64,000 bases of DNA from the NCBI GenBank assembly GCA_023391285.1, contig JAEWBF010000123.1:1-64000 (forward strand), in the 5' to 3' direction. The position numbers were made by a program, and so were the translations under genes. The DNA comes from Verrucomicrobiota bacterium (GTDB taxonomy: Bacteria; Verrucomicrobiota; Verrucomicrobiia; Opitutales; Opitutaceae). The notes under the pieces are model-generated. The model was not told where the DNA came from. It searched no databases and saw nothing but the letters and a program-made list of their open reading frames with translations. The first letter of the stretch is position 1; each line of letters starts with the position of its first letter. Below, in pieces: positions 35,127 through 44,747 of the stretch.

Positions 35127-36557
35127 TCAATACCGGTAGTGATCCGGTTTGTAGGGTCCTTCGACCGGAACCCCGAGATAATCCGCCTGATCCTTCGTCA
35201 GCGTCGTCAACTTCGCCCCGATCTTCTCGAGGTGCAGCCGCGCCACTTCCTCATCGAGGTGCTTCGGCAACCGATAAACACCCACCGCATAGGTGTCCTT
35301 GTTCTTCCACAAATCGAGCTGCGCCAATGTCTGATTCGTAAAGCTGTTCGACATCACGAACGAGGGATGCCCCGTCGCGCAGCCGAGATTCACCAGCCGG
35401 CCTTCGGCGAGCAGGTAAATGCTGTTCCCCTTCGGGAACGTATACATGTCGTATTGCGGCTTCACGTTCGTCCGCTTCGCGTCGGACTGATTCAGCCGGT
35501 CGACTTGGATCTCGTTGTCGAAGTGGCCGATGTTGCAGACGATCGCCTGGTCTTTCATCCCGCGCATGTGCTCGAGCGTGAGGATGTCCTTGTTGCCCGT
35601 CGTCGTCACATAGATGTCCGCCACGCCGAGCGTGCTTTCGACCGTATTGACTTCGAAACCTTCCATCGCCGCTTGCAACGCGTTGATCGGATCGACTTCC
35701 GTCACGATCACGCGCGCGCCGAACCCGCGCAGCGAATGCGCCGAGCCTTTGCCGACGTCGCCATAACCGCACACGCACGCGACCTTGCCCGCGATCATCA
35801 CGTCCGTCGCGCGCTTCAAACCGTCCGCCAGCGACTCGCGGCAGCCGTAAAGATTGTCGAATTTCGACTTCGTCACCGAGTCGTTCACGTTGATCGCCGG
35901 CACGCGCAGCTTGCCCTTCTCGAGCATCTGATAAAGCCGGTGCACGCCCGTCGTCGTTTCCTCCGACACGCCGCGCCACTCCTTCGCCAGCGTCGTCCAC
36001 CGCAACGGATCCTGCGCATGCACGCGTTTCAGCAGGTTCTTGATCACCTGCTCTTCGTGCGACCCCGACGGCGTATTCACCCAGTCGCTACCTTCCTCGA
36101 GCTCGCAGCCCTTGTGGAGCAACAGCGTCACGTCGCCGCCGTCGTCCACCACGAGCTGCGGTCCTTTGCCACCCGGGAACGAGATCGCGTGAAACGTCAG
36201 GTCCCAATACTCCTCGAGCGTTTCGCCTTTCCACGCGAACACCGGCACGCCCGCTTTCGCGATCGCCGCCGCCGCATGGTCCTGCGTCGAGAAGATGTTG
36301 CACGACGCCCAACGCACGTCCGCGCCAAGCTCCGTCAGCGTCTCGATCAAGACCGCCGTTTGGATCGTCATGTGCAACGATCCCGTGATGCGCACGCCTT
36401 TCAGCGGCTTCGACGGACCGAACTTTTTGCGCACCGCCATCAAGCCGGGCATCTCATGTTCGGCGATGGCGATCTCTTTGCGCCCCCATTCGGCGAGCGA
36501 GATGTCTTTGACCAGATAGTTCGGCGCCTTGTCGGCGGTGGCGGAGGAAGTCGGCAT
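35127..36557 (-). CDS. ahcY: Adenosylhomocysteinase
   Basis: AhcY splits S-adenosylhomocysteine into adenosine and homocysteine, recycling the product of methyl transfer. 476 residues, with the N-terminal MPGLMAVRKKFG and GVRITGSLHMTIQTAVLIETL, the substrate residues in NVNDSVTKSKFDN, the NAD site GYGDVGKGSAHSLRGFGARV, and the C terminus ending KPDHYRY, typical of the family. The length fits the form with the 40-residue insert. metK ends 21 bases upstream, so the two form a SAM-cycle unit. No SAH riboswitch is seen in the short gap. Confidence 0.97.
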   Translation of the reverse strand: MPTSSATADKAPNYLVKDISLAEWGRKEIAIAEHEMPGLMAVRKKFGPSKPLKGVRITGSLHMTIQTAVLIETLTELGADVRWASCNIFSTQDHAAAAIAKAGVPVFAWKGETLEEYWDLTFHAISFPGGKGPQLVVDDGGDVTLLLHKGCELEEGSDWVNTPSGSHEEQVIKNLLKRVHAQDPLRWTTLAKEWRGVSEETTTGVHRLYQMLEKGKLRVPAINVNDSVTKSKFDNLYGCRESLADGLKRATDVMIAGKVACVCGYGDVGKGSAHSLRGFGARVIVTEVDPINALQAAMEGFEVNTVESTLGVADIYVTTTGNKDILTLEHMRGMKDQAIVCNIGHFDNEIQVDRLNQSDAKRTNVKPQYDMYTFPKGNSIYLLAEGRLVNLGCATGHPSFVMSNSFTNQTLAQLDLWKNKDTYAVGVYRLPKHLDEEVARLHLEKIGAKLTTLTKDQADYLGVPVEGPYKPDHYRY

Positions 36558-36578
36558 GATGTTTCGGAACGTTTAACG

Positions 36579-37751
<1,173 letters not shown>

Positions 37752-37935
37752 AGGGAGAGCCGCGACAACAACACGCCCCGCCAACCTCACGCAAGTGCAA
37801 TATCAACATATTCCTATTCCGTGATGTAAACTTCAGGATTATCCTCATACCTCGTTCGCGCGCCCCGCACTCCTCCCCAACTGCGCCCTTGCATGCCCCT
37901 GCACCCCTCTCAAATCTGCGCGCAACTTTCCCGCC

Positions 37936-39096
37936 GTGTCGACGACCCCGTCCCCGATGGAGCAGCCTCAAATTTCCGGACCCGACCTCACCGGCCGTCG
38001 GGTCCTGATCGTCGATGACGATCGCCTCAATATCCGCATCCTCAGCGGCATCCTCAAAAAGCAGGGCTACGTCCTCGCCGATGCCGACTCCGGCGAACGC
38101 GCCCTCGAAGTCTATCCCGAGTTCAAACCCAATCTCGTCCTCCTCGACGTGATGATGCCCGGGATCAACGGCTTCGAAACCTGCCGAGCCCTCAAAAGCC
38201 ACTACGGCGTCGATTGCGCTCCCATCGTTTTCATCACCGCCAAAAACGAATCCGAGGATGTCATCGAGGGCCTCTCCGCCGGTGGCGTCGATTACCTCCC
38301 CAAACCTTTCCAAACGCGCGAGGTCGTCGCCCGCATCCGCACCCATCTTCACAGTCAGCTCCTCACCGAGCAGCAGAAGATGCTCGTCGATCAGCTCAGC
38401 AAGGCCAACGCCGCCAAGAACCGCTTCCTCGGCATGGCCGCGCACGACCTCCGCAATCCCCTCGCCTCCATTCGCGGGCTCGCCGAATTCCTCCGCGATG
38501 GCGTCGTCGGCGAGCTCACGCCCGACCAGCTCGATCTGATCAACACCATCCACACCGCCAGCCAGTCGATGCTCACCATGGTCAACGAGCTCCTCGACGT
38601 CGCCACCATCGAAGCCGGCGAACTCAAGCTCACCACCGAACACCACGATCTCGCCGACCTCATCGGAAAAGCCGTCTATCTCGCCAACATCGACGCCGCG
38701 AAAAAAAACACCCACATCGCTTTCACCCCACCCGCCAGCTCCTGCCATGCCGTCATCGACGCCGCCAAAATCCAGCAGGTCATCAACAATCTCCTCAGCA
38801 ACGCCGTAAAATACTCCCCGCCCGGCTCGAAGATCACCGTCGAACTCCACGCCGGCGAAAACGGCTGCAGCTTCGGCGTGAAAGACCAGGGCCCCGGCAT
38901 TCCCGAAAACGAACGCGACAAGCTCTTCAAAGACTTCGGCCGCCTCTCCGTCCAACCCACCGGCGGCGAAAAGAGCACCGGCTTGGGCCTCGCCATCTGC
39001 CGCAAAATCGTCGAGGCTCACCGCGGCACCATCGTCGCCGAGAACCTTCCCGCCGGCGGTTGCGAATTCCGGGTCACGCTTCCTCTCGCTTCATGA
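37936..39096 (+). CDS. Receiver-histidine kinase hybrid (REC-HisKA-HATPase)
   Basis: 386 residues from GTG 37936 (ATG 37957 is possible). The receiver domain has RVLIVDDDRLNIR, LVLLDVMMPGINGF and YLPKPF. The kinase domain has its phospho-acceptor in GMAAHDLRNPLAS, a HATPase domain with NNLLSNAVKYSP, DQGPGIP and STGLGLAICRKIVEAH. There is no membrane segment. The next gene is a single receiver overlapping by ATGA, and a PilB-type ATPase and an Hpt protein follow, so this looks like a cytoplasmic phosphorelay. Partners are inferred from position only. Confidence 0.92.
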   Translation: MSTTPSPMEQPQISGPDLTGRRVLIVDDDRLNIRILSGILKKQGYVLADADSGERALEVYPEFKPNLVLLDVMMPGINGFETCRALKSHYGVDCAPIVFITAKNESEDVIEGLSAGGVDYLPKPFQTREVVARIRTHLHSQLLTEQQKMLVDQLSKANAAKNRFLGMAAHDLRNPLASIRGLAEFLRDGVVGELTPDQLDLINTIHTASQSMLTMVNELLDVATIEAGELKLTTEHHDLADLIGKAVYLANIDAAKKNTHIAFTPPASSCHAVIDAAKIQQVINNLLSNAVKYSPPGSKITVELHAGENGCSFGVKDQGPGIPENERDKLFKDFGRLSVQPTGGEKSTGLGLAICRKIVEAHRGTIVAENLPAGGCEFRVTLPLAS

Positions 39097-39482
39097 ATTT
39101 CCAAGGCACCATCCTGCTCGTCGACGACGAACCCCACATCCGCAAATTCGTCGGCCTCATCCTCAAGCAGCTCGGCGCTCCCAACATCATCGAAGCCGGC
39201 AACGGCCAGGACGCCCTCGCCACTTACGAACGCGAAAACCCCGATCTCGTCCTCCTCGACATTTCCATGCCGATCATGGACGGCCTGACGACGCTCCGAA
39301 AACTCAAGGCCGTCGATCCCGACTGCGTCGTGATCATGCTCACTTCCATCGTCAACCGCCAGAGCATCGACGAAGCCCTCTCCCTCGGCGCCGCCAACTA
39401 CATCCGCAAGGACACGCCCAAAGAAGAAATCGCCCGCGCCCTCACCGATACCATCGAGAGTTGTTTCGAGTCCGAAGAATAA
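39093..39482 (+). CDS. Single-domain response regulator
   Basis: 129 residues: only a receiver domain (ILLVDDEPHIRKF, LVLLDISMPIMDGL, phospho-acceptor Asp, MLTS and IRKD near the conserved Thr/Lys positions), with no output domain. The ATG overlaps the TGA of the kinase gene, so the two are coupled. CheY-like regulators of this kind act by protein binding; the ATPase encoded downstream is one possible target, by inference. Confidence 0.93.
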   Translation: MNFQGTILLVDDEPHIRKFVGLILKQLGAPNIIEAGNGQDALATYERENPDLVLLDISMPIMDGLTTLRKLKAVDPDCVVIMLTSIVNRQSIDEALSLGAANYIRKDTPKEEIARALTDTIESCFESEE

Positions 39483-39505
39483 AGGCGCCCCTTCCCTTCC
39501 AGCGA

Positions 39506-39712
39506 ATGACCCCCACACACCACCCCGCGCCCGCCGCCCACGCGCCGCCACCCGCCCTCGCCGAAGTTCGCTACTCCTTGCCGCAGATGCTTCAGGAACT
39601 CGAGATCGAGCGCGCCGCCGCGTCCTTCGCGATGGAAAAGCTCGATCAAACCGAGATCGGCAAGCTCTTCAAATCGCAGACGCCGCGCCGCCGTGTTAAA
39701 TCCAAAAAGTAG
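39506..39712 (+). CDS. Small protein upstream of PilB/GspE ATPase (68 aa)
   Basis: From ATG 39506: a His/Pro/Ala-rich start, then a helical EVRYSLPQMLQELEIERAA and an Arg/Lys-rich tail. It sits between the response regulator and the ATPase gene and overlaps the ATPase start by 20 bases, which argues for a real, coupled gene. I do not recognise a family. A role with the ATPase is inference. Confidence 0.62.
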   Translation: MTPTHHPAPAAHAPPPALAEVRYSLPQMLQELEIERAAASFAMEKLDQTEIGKLFKSQTPRRRVKSKK

Positions 39713-41399
39713 CCAATTCCTCGCGAGCATCCGCCGGCGCCCGGACTTCGATTACGTCCAGGAGCTCGCCACCCTCGTCGAACGCCACGGCGTCAGCCTC
39801 GAGCTGCTCCAAGCCCTTATCGACGAGAAAATCCTTCCCAAGGAAGACGCCTGTAAACTCTGGGCCGACTCCTTCGAAGTGGCCTACGTCGACCCTTTCG
39901 CCTCCGTCATCACCGACGAAGCCATCGAAAAAATCCCCGTCGAGATCGCGAAGAAAACCAAAGCCATCGGTCTCTACGTCCTCAACGGCGTCCTCACCGT
40001 CGCCATCGCCAGCCCGGGCGACGCCGATCTCGTCAAACGTCTCAGCCAGATCGCGCAAATTCCCCTCAGCCCCGTCTTCGCCCTTCCGCGCGAAATCGAA
40101 GACGCCATCGCGATCCACTACTGCACCGAGAAAAACATCGAGGACTCCCTCAGCGAACTCGAACACTCCAGCCTCTTCGACCGCTCCGAGACCGCCGGCG
40201 AAAAACTCGCCACCCTCGCCGAGAACAACTCCCTCACCGAAATCCTCGACGAGATCATCTACTTCGGCCTCCGCGAACGCGCCACCGATCTTCACATCGA
40301 AGCTCAGGAAACCATCTGCCGCATCCGCTTCCGCATCGACGGCAATCTCCGCGAAATCCTCACCTACTCCCGCAAACTTCACCGCGCCCTCATTTCGCGC
40401 CTGAAGATTCTCTGCAGTCTCAACATCTCCGAATCGCGCTTTCCCCAAGACGGCCGGTTCTCGATGCCGATCGGCAGCCAAACCGCCAACTTTCGCGTCT
40501 CCACCATCCCGTCCGCCTACGGCGAAAAAGCCGTCATCCGCATCCTCGCGATGACCGGCAAGAAGACGATGCTCACGCTGGATAAGATGATGATCTCCCA
40601 GACCATCCTCCAGCCGTTTAAACGCCTCATCCAAAATCCCAACGGCATCCTCTTCGTCACCGGCCCCACCGGCTCCGGCAAAACCACCACGCTCTACGCC
40701 GCCCTCCACGAGATCAACACGCCCGGCGTCAACATCTCCACGATCGAAGACCCGATCGAAATCCAACTCGCCGGCGTCACCCAAACCCAGGTCAACAGCC
40801 ACATCGACCTGAAGTTCTCCACCATCCTCCGCGCCCTCATGCGCCAGGATCCCGACGCGATTCTCATCGGCGAAATCCGCGACCTCGAAACCGCCAAGAT
40901 CGCCACCGAAGCCGCCCTCACCGGCCACATCGTCTTCGCCACGCTCCACACCAACACCGCCGCGCAAGCCATCGTCCGCCTCATCGAAATCGGCGTCGAA
41001 CCCTACATGGTCGCCCCGTCCGTCATCGGCGTCCTCGCCCAGCGTCTCGCCGCCAAAATCTGCGACAACTGCAAGGAGGCCTACTATCCTTCCCGCGACG
41101 TCCTCCGCCGTTACTTCGAGGACGAAGGCCTCACCGAAGTTCCGTTCTACCGCGGCCGCGGCTGCCCCGCCTGCCGCAACACCGGCTACAAAGGCCGCAT
41201 TGCCTTCCACGAACTCGTCCTCATCACCGAGGAAATCCGCACGCTCATCTCCGAAGGCAAAAGCGCCCAGGAAATCACCAAGGCCGCCGCCAAAGTCGGC
41301 TACAAACCGCTCCGCTACGACGGCCTGAAAAAAGTGCTTCTCGGCCTGACGACGATCGACGAGATCGAACAAAACACCTCTTTCGAATGGTCGGTTTAA
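39693..41399 (+). CDS. Type II secretion / type IV pilus assembly ATPase (GspE/PilB family)
   Basis: 568 residues from GTG 39693. The N terminus is a MshEN/GspE-N-like domain (residues about 25-150). The ATPase part has the Walker A GPTGSGKTTT at 324-333, the Asp box EDPIEIQLAGVTQTQVN, Walker B ILIGEIRDLET, and the His box GHIVFATLHTN. A zinc-binding insert with CDNCKEAY and CPACRNTGYKG is present, as in PilB/GspE. No other pilus or secretion genes are adjacent; instead the neighbours are phosphorelay proteins, suggesting regulation or a dispersed pilus system. Confidence 0.93.
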   Translation: MLNPKSSQFLASIRRRPDFDYVQELATLVERHGVSLELLQALIDEKILPKEDACKLWADSFEVAYVDPFASVITDEAIEKIPVEIAKKTKAIGLYVLNGVLTVAIASPGDADLVKRLSQIAQIPLSPVFALPREIEDAIAIHYCTEKNIEDSLSELEHSSLFDRSETAGEKLATLAENNSLTEILDEIIYFGLRERATDLHIEAQETICRIRFRIDGNLREILTYSRKLHRALISRLKILCSLNISESRFPQDGRFSMPIGSQTANFRVSTIPSAYGEKAVIRILAMTGKKTMLTLDKMMISQTILQPFKRLIQNPNGILFVTGPTGSGKTTTLYAALHEINTPGVNISTIEDPIEIQLAGVTQTQVNSHIDLKFSTILRALMRQDPDAILIGEIRDLETAKIATEAALTGHIVFATLHTNTAAQAIVRLIEIGVEPYMVAPSVIGVLAQRLAAKICDNCKEAYYPSRDVLRRYFEDEGLTEVPFYRGRGCPACRNTGYKGRIAFHELVLITEEIRTLISEGKSAQEITKAAAKVGYKPLRYDGLKKVLLGLTTIDEIEQNTSFEWSV

Positions 41400-41441
41400 A
41401 CCGATCCTAAACGCTCAACGCCTCCCGCGAGCCTCACTCAC

Positions 41442-41798
41442 ATGGCAGACCTTCCCGTCATCGACCCGCAAGCAATCGACAATCTCCGCGCTCTCAATCC
41501 CGACGATGGCGACGAATTCCTGCGCGAGATCATCGCGATCTATCTCGAGGACACCCCGCAACGCATGACCGAGCTCGAGCAAGGCCTCGCGTCCACCGAC
41601 GTCCCGAAGTTCACGCGCGCCGCGCACAGCATCAAAGGCAGCTCCGCCAATGTCGGCGCAGTGAATGTCCGCGCCATCGCCGAACAACTCGAGCACCACT
41701 CCGCCAAACAAGGCCTCGACGGCGTCGCCCCCTTGATGGCGACCCTCAAAACCGAATTCGCCCGCGCCCAGGCCGAATTCGCCAAACTCCTCCCCTAG
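41442..41798 (+). CDS. Histidine phosphotransfer (Hpt) protein
   Basis: 118 residues, one Hpt four-helix domain with the phosphorylatable histidine at residue 62 in AAHSIKGSSANVGA. Hpt proteins shuttle phosphate between receiver domains. It follows the ATPase gene by 42 bases and ends the cluster. The multi-receiver kinases at 12734 and 17931 lack their own Hpt domain, so they are candidate partners. A hairpin repeat and a terminator-like hairpin follow. Confidence 0.92.
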   Translation: MADLPVIDPQAIDNLRALNPDDGDEFLREIIAIYLEDTPQRMTELEQGLASTDVPKFTRAAHSIKGSSANVGAVNVRAIAEQLEHHSAKQGLDGVAPLMATLKTEFARAQAEFAKLLP

Positions 41799-41817
41799 CC
41801 TCCGCCCGCTGCCCGGT

Positions 41818-41843
41818 GTAGGGCGGGGTCTCCCGACCCCGCC
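41818..41843 (+). repeat. GTAGGG hairpin, perfect copy after the Hpt gene
   Basis: All 26 bases are identical to the copy at 24488: nine-base stem, loop TCCC. Confidence 0.85.
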
Positions 41844-41895
41844 GTCAACGCCCACGCATTCCGCTACACAATCTCGCGCCCCCGTTCGTCCCCCC

Positions 41896-41926
41896 GTAGC
41901 GCGGTCAACCTGACCGCGCTTCTTTC
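41896..41926 (+). terminator. GTAGCG hairpin with T-rich tail
   Basis: Stem GCGCGGTCA/TGACCGCGC around ACC, followed by TTCTTTCTTT. It resembles the GTAGGG family (tag GTAGCG) and may also act as an intrinsic terminator for plus-strand transcription. Confidence 0.6.
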
Positions 41927-41927
41927 T

Positions 41928-44075
41928 TTACCGATACAACGCCGTCGTCGGCGCGCTCGTCAGCACATTATATTGCCGCATCGCCAGCCGCCACCAATCG
42001 GCCAGCGCATCCGCCGGGCTGCTCCACAATTCCCGATGGAGCCAGATCATCGACTCCGCATCGAGCAGCAGCGCCATCTTCTCCTTCGTCGAAAATCCCT
42101 GCGGCCCTTCGTGCAGCAGCCGCTTCCTTAACTGCGCGAACCACTCCCGCGCCTCTTCGCTCGGACGCCTCTGCCGCAGCAGCCCGACGTGCATCGCGTT
42201 CACATACGGATCGAGCACCGCCTGCATCAAACCGTAATCCGCCCGCAACGGCTCGATCGGCGGCAAATGCCGATAACACTCCGCCAGATTCTGCCGCAAC
42301 CGCCGCAGCTCATACGGCGGCTGCGATTCCTCCGGGATCAAAAATAGTCCCAGCTCCCGCGCCCGCCGCCCAATCCCCGCCTTGCTCAGCAAAATCGAAA
42401 CCGGGATCGAAAACACCAGACCCGCCAGCACGGGACTCAACCACCAGAAAAACACCGGCAACAAGATCAACGCCGACGCCCCCCAGATCAGCCCAAACGC
42501 CGCCTGCCCCCAATGCGTGATGATCGCCTCGCGCCAGTCCGTCCCGTCGTCATTGGACTCGCGCTTCTGCGTCACCCACGACACGCCCTGCCCGAGCAGC
42601 GTGAAGAGCACGAACTTCGAATTGAACATCATGTTGATCGGCGCCAGCAGCGCCGAAATCACGATCTCGCTCAGCGCGCTCAACACGAACCGCACCCGCC
42701 CGCCATACCGCTCCACTTCCTCGCCGCGCCCGAGCATCACCACGATGCTCACCAGCTTCGGCAGGAAGAGTAACACCATCGTGAATACAAACAGCGTCAG
42801 CGCCGCCGGCACTTCCACTTCGTAGCCAAAGATCGACGTATAATCCTCCCGCCGCGGACCCGCGAAAAACGTATTCGCCAGGTCAAACGCATTGATCGTG
42901 CTGATCACCAAGAACAGCAGCCAGAGCGGCGACGACAAATACGCCATCACGCCCATGAAAAGATGAAACCGGTTCGCCGGCCGAAACCCGCGCGCCGTCA
43001 GCAGCCACGCATGCTGCATGTTCCCCTGACTCCACCGCCGGTCCCGTTTCGCACTTTCGATCAATGTCGGCGGTCCTTCTTCCCAACTCCCCTCGATGTC
43101 GTGCGCCAGCCACACCGCCCAACCCGCGCGCCGCATCAACGCGGCCTCCACAAAATCGTGCGACAAAATCCGCCCGCCAAACGGCTCGCTTCCCGGCAAA
43201 TCCGGCAGCGAACAATGCTCCATGAACGGCTGCACGCGAATGATCGCGTTGTGCCCCCAGTAATTCCCTTCGTGCTGCTGCCAGTAATTCAACCCCGCCA
43301 AAAACAGCGGGCTGTAAACCCGGTTCGCGAACGACTGCACCCGCGCATACAAGGTGTCGCCATTCACAATCCGCGGCGCCGTCTGGATGATTCCCGCACC
43401 CGGATTCTTCTCCATCAACGCCACGAGCTGCACGAGCGCCTTGCCCGTCATGATCGAGTCCGCATCGAGCACGACCATGTAGCGATAGCTCTTCCCCCAG
43501 CGTCTCAGAAAATCCGCTACATTCCCCGCCTTCTTGTTAATCTGATTTACCCGCTTCCGATAAAAAATCTTCCCGAAACCGCCGACCTGCTTGCACAGCT
43601 CCACCCACGCCGTCTCCTCCACGATCCACTGCGAGGGCTGATTCGAATCGCTGAGAATGAAGAAGTCGAAGTGCTCGAGTTTCTTCGTCTCCTCCACCGA
43701 CCGAAACACGACGCGCAGCCCCTCGAAAACGCGGCTCACGTCTTCGTTGAACACCGGCATGATGATCGCCGTCGAAGCGAGCGGCACGTCCTCGCCCCGC
43801 GCCACCGTCATCGTGATCCGCCGGCTGTCCCCTCCACGATTGATCACATAAAACCCGGCGAGCGCCGTGCAGAATCCAATCGAGATCTGCAGAAACAGAA
43901 TCACGAAGAGGATCAGCAGCGTCAGCTCCACGCCCGTCAGCCCATCGCGCCACAACAAGTCCGCCATGAACCACGTCGCCAAACTCGTGAGCACAAAGAT
44001 CGACGAGAAAAACGAGAACCGCCGCCGATTCAACCGCGCCACCGTCATCCGATCATGCACCGCCGAAAAGCTCAT
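41928..44075 (-). CDS. opgH: Osmoregulated periplasmic glucan glucosyltransferase
   Basis: OpgH (MdoH) polymerises and exports the beta-glucan backbone through the inner membrane. 715 residues: two N-terminal helices, a GT2 domain with IIMPVFNEDVSRVFEG, LDADSIMTGKALVQL (metal Asp motif), HDFVEAALMRRAGW and the Q-x-x-R-W-type RRWSQGN, then several C-terminal helices. It is shorter at the N terminus than E. coli OpgH, which has about 130 extra residues before the membrane part; the 197-residue protein encoded just upstream may correspond. It shares a strand with opgG. Confidence 0.93.
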   Translation of the reverse strand: MSFSAVHDRMTVARLNRRRFSFFSSIFVLTSLATWFMADLLWRDGLTGVELTLLILFVILFLQISIGFCTALAGFYVINRGGDSRRITMTVARGEDVPLASTAIIMPVFNEDVSRVFEGLRVVFRSVEETKKLEHFDFFILSDSNQPSQWIVEETAWVELCKQVGGFGKIFYRKRVNQINKKAGNVADFLRRWGKSYRYMVVLDADSIMTGKALVQLVALMEKNPGAGIIQTAPRIVNGDTLYARVQSFANRVYSPLFLAGLNYWQQHEGNYWGHNAIIRVQPFMEHCSLPDLPGSEPFGGRILSHDFVEAALMRRAGWAVWLAHDIEGSWEEGPPTLIESAKRDRRWSQGNMQHAWLLTARGFRPANRFHLFMGVMAYLSSPLWLLFLVISTINAFDLANTFFAGPRREDYTSIFGYEVEVPAALTLFVFTMVLLFLPKLVSIVVMLGRGEEVERYGGRVRFVLSALSEIVISALLAPINMMFNSKFVLFTLLGQGVSWVTQKRESNDDGTDWREAIITHWGQAAFGLIWGASALILLPVFFWWLSPVLAGLVFSIPVSILLSKAGIGRRARELGLFLIPEESQPPYELRRLRQNLAECYRHLPPIEPLRADYGLMQAVLDPYVNAMHVGLLRQRRPSEEAREWFAQLRKRLLHEGPQGFSTKEKMALLLDAESMIWLHRELWSSPADALADWWRLAMRQYNVLTSAPTTALYR

Positions 44076-44093
44076 CGCCGGGCCCTCGCTGGA

Positions 44094-44687
44094 TTAACGC
44101 GTCGCATAAAAAATCGCCCCCAGCGCCCCCGCGAACAACAGCCACAAAAACAACGTCCGCAAAATCGGCATCCGCTCGAATCGCTCCAACGTCTCCCCCG
44201 CCGCTTCTGGAATCGGACCCAAATCGATCGGACGCGGCACCATGCTCGACACCGTCAAATCCGGCCCCGCCGTCAGCGCACTCGCCCGCATCGCCGCCTT
44301 GAAATCTTCCGGCACGTTCGCCTCTTCCAAAAACGCATACGGCCACTTCTGCGGTCCATCGCTCAGCAACAAGGCCACCCGGCCATCCACCGCGATGCGT
44401 TCATGCGGCTGATCGCGTTCATCCAACACATCCGCGAACCACTGATCCATCATCTGCTCCGCCTCCTCCGCCGCGAGCGCCGTCGGATCGAGCGACGGAT
44501 CCGCCGCATGCCGCTTCGCCGCCCGCGCCAAAATCCGCAAAATCAAACGGCTCGCGTGCAGCCGGTTTTGAATGCGATGCGCGCGCAAATAATCCTCCAC
44601 GCGCACATACGCGCCATTCCACGCCTCCAACGTCCCCGTCGTCGGCCGAAACGACTCCAGCGGCGCCATCCCTTCCGGCTCACTCAT
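44094..44687 (-). CDS. Membrane-anchored protein between opgG and opgH, unknown function
   Basis: 197 residues: a soluble helical region with EAEQMMDQWFADVLDERDQP and a later PYAFLEEANVPEDFKAAM, then one C-terminal membrane helix (PILRTLFLWLLFAGALGAIF). I recognise no family. It lies 18 bases before opgH and 60 after opgG, so it belongs to the glucan operon. It could be a split-off counterpart of the N-terminal cytoplasmic region of OpgH in other bacteria, or a new accessory subunit; neither is shown. Confidence 0.75.
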   Translation of the reverse strand: MSEPEGMAPLESFRPTTGTLEAWNGAYVRVEDYLRAHRIQNRLHASRLILRILARAAKRHAADPSLDPTALAAEEAEQMMDQWFADVLDERDQPHERIAVDGRVALLLSDGPQKWPYAFLEEANVPEDFKAAMRASALTAGPDLTVSSMVPRPIDLGPIPEAAGETLERFERMPILRTLFLWLLFAGALGAIFYATR

Positions 44688-44702
44688 CCGCCGCCTCCGC
44701 TG

Positions 44703-44728
44703 GTAGGGCGCGTTGTCCCCAACGCGCC
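44703..44728 (+). repeat. GTAGGG hairpin, perfect copy between opgG and orf197
   Basis: Nine-base perfect stem GGCGCGTTG/CAACGCGCC, loop TCCC. The tag is on the + strand although both neighbouring genes are on the minus strand. Confidence 0.85.
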
Positions 44729-44747
44729 GCGTTCGCCCCGCCGCCCG

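Noticed and set aside
37752..37935. Possible SAM riboswitch before metK
   Set aside because: No SAM-I, SAM-II or SAM-IV core motifs could be recognised by eye; a covariance search would be decisive.
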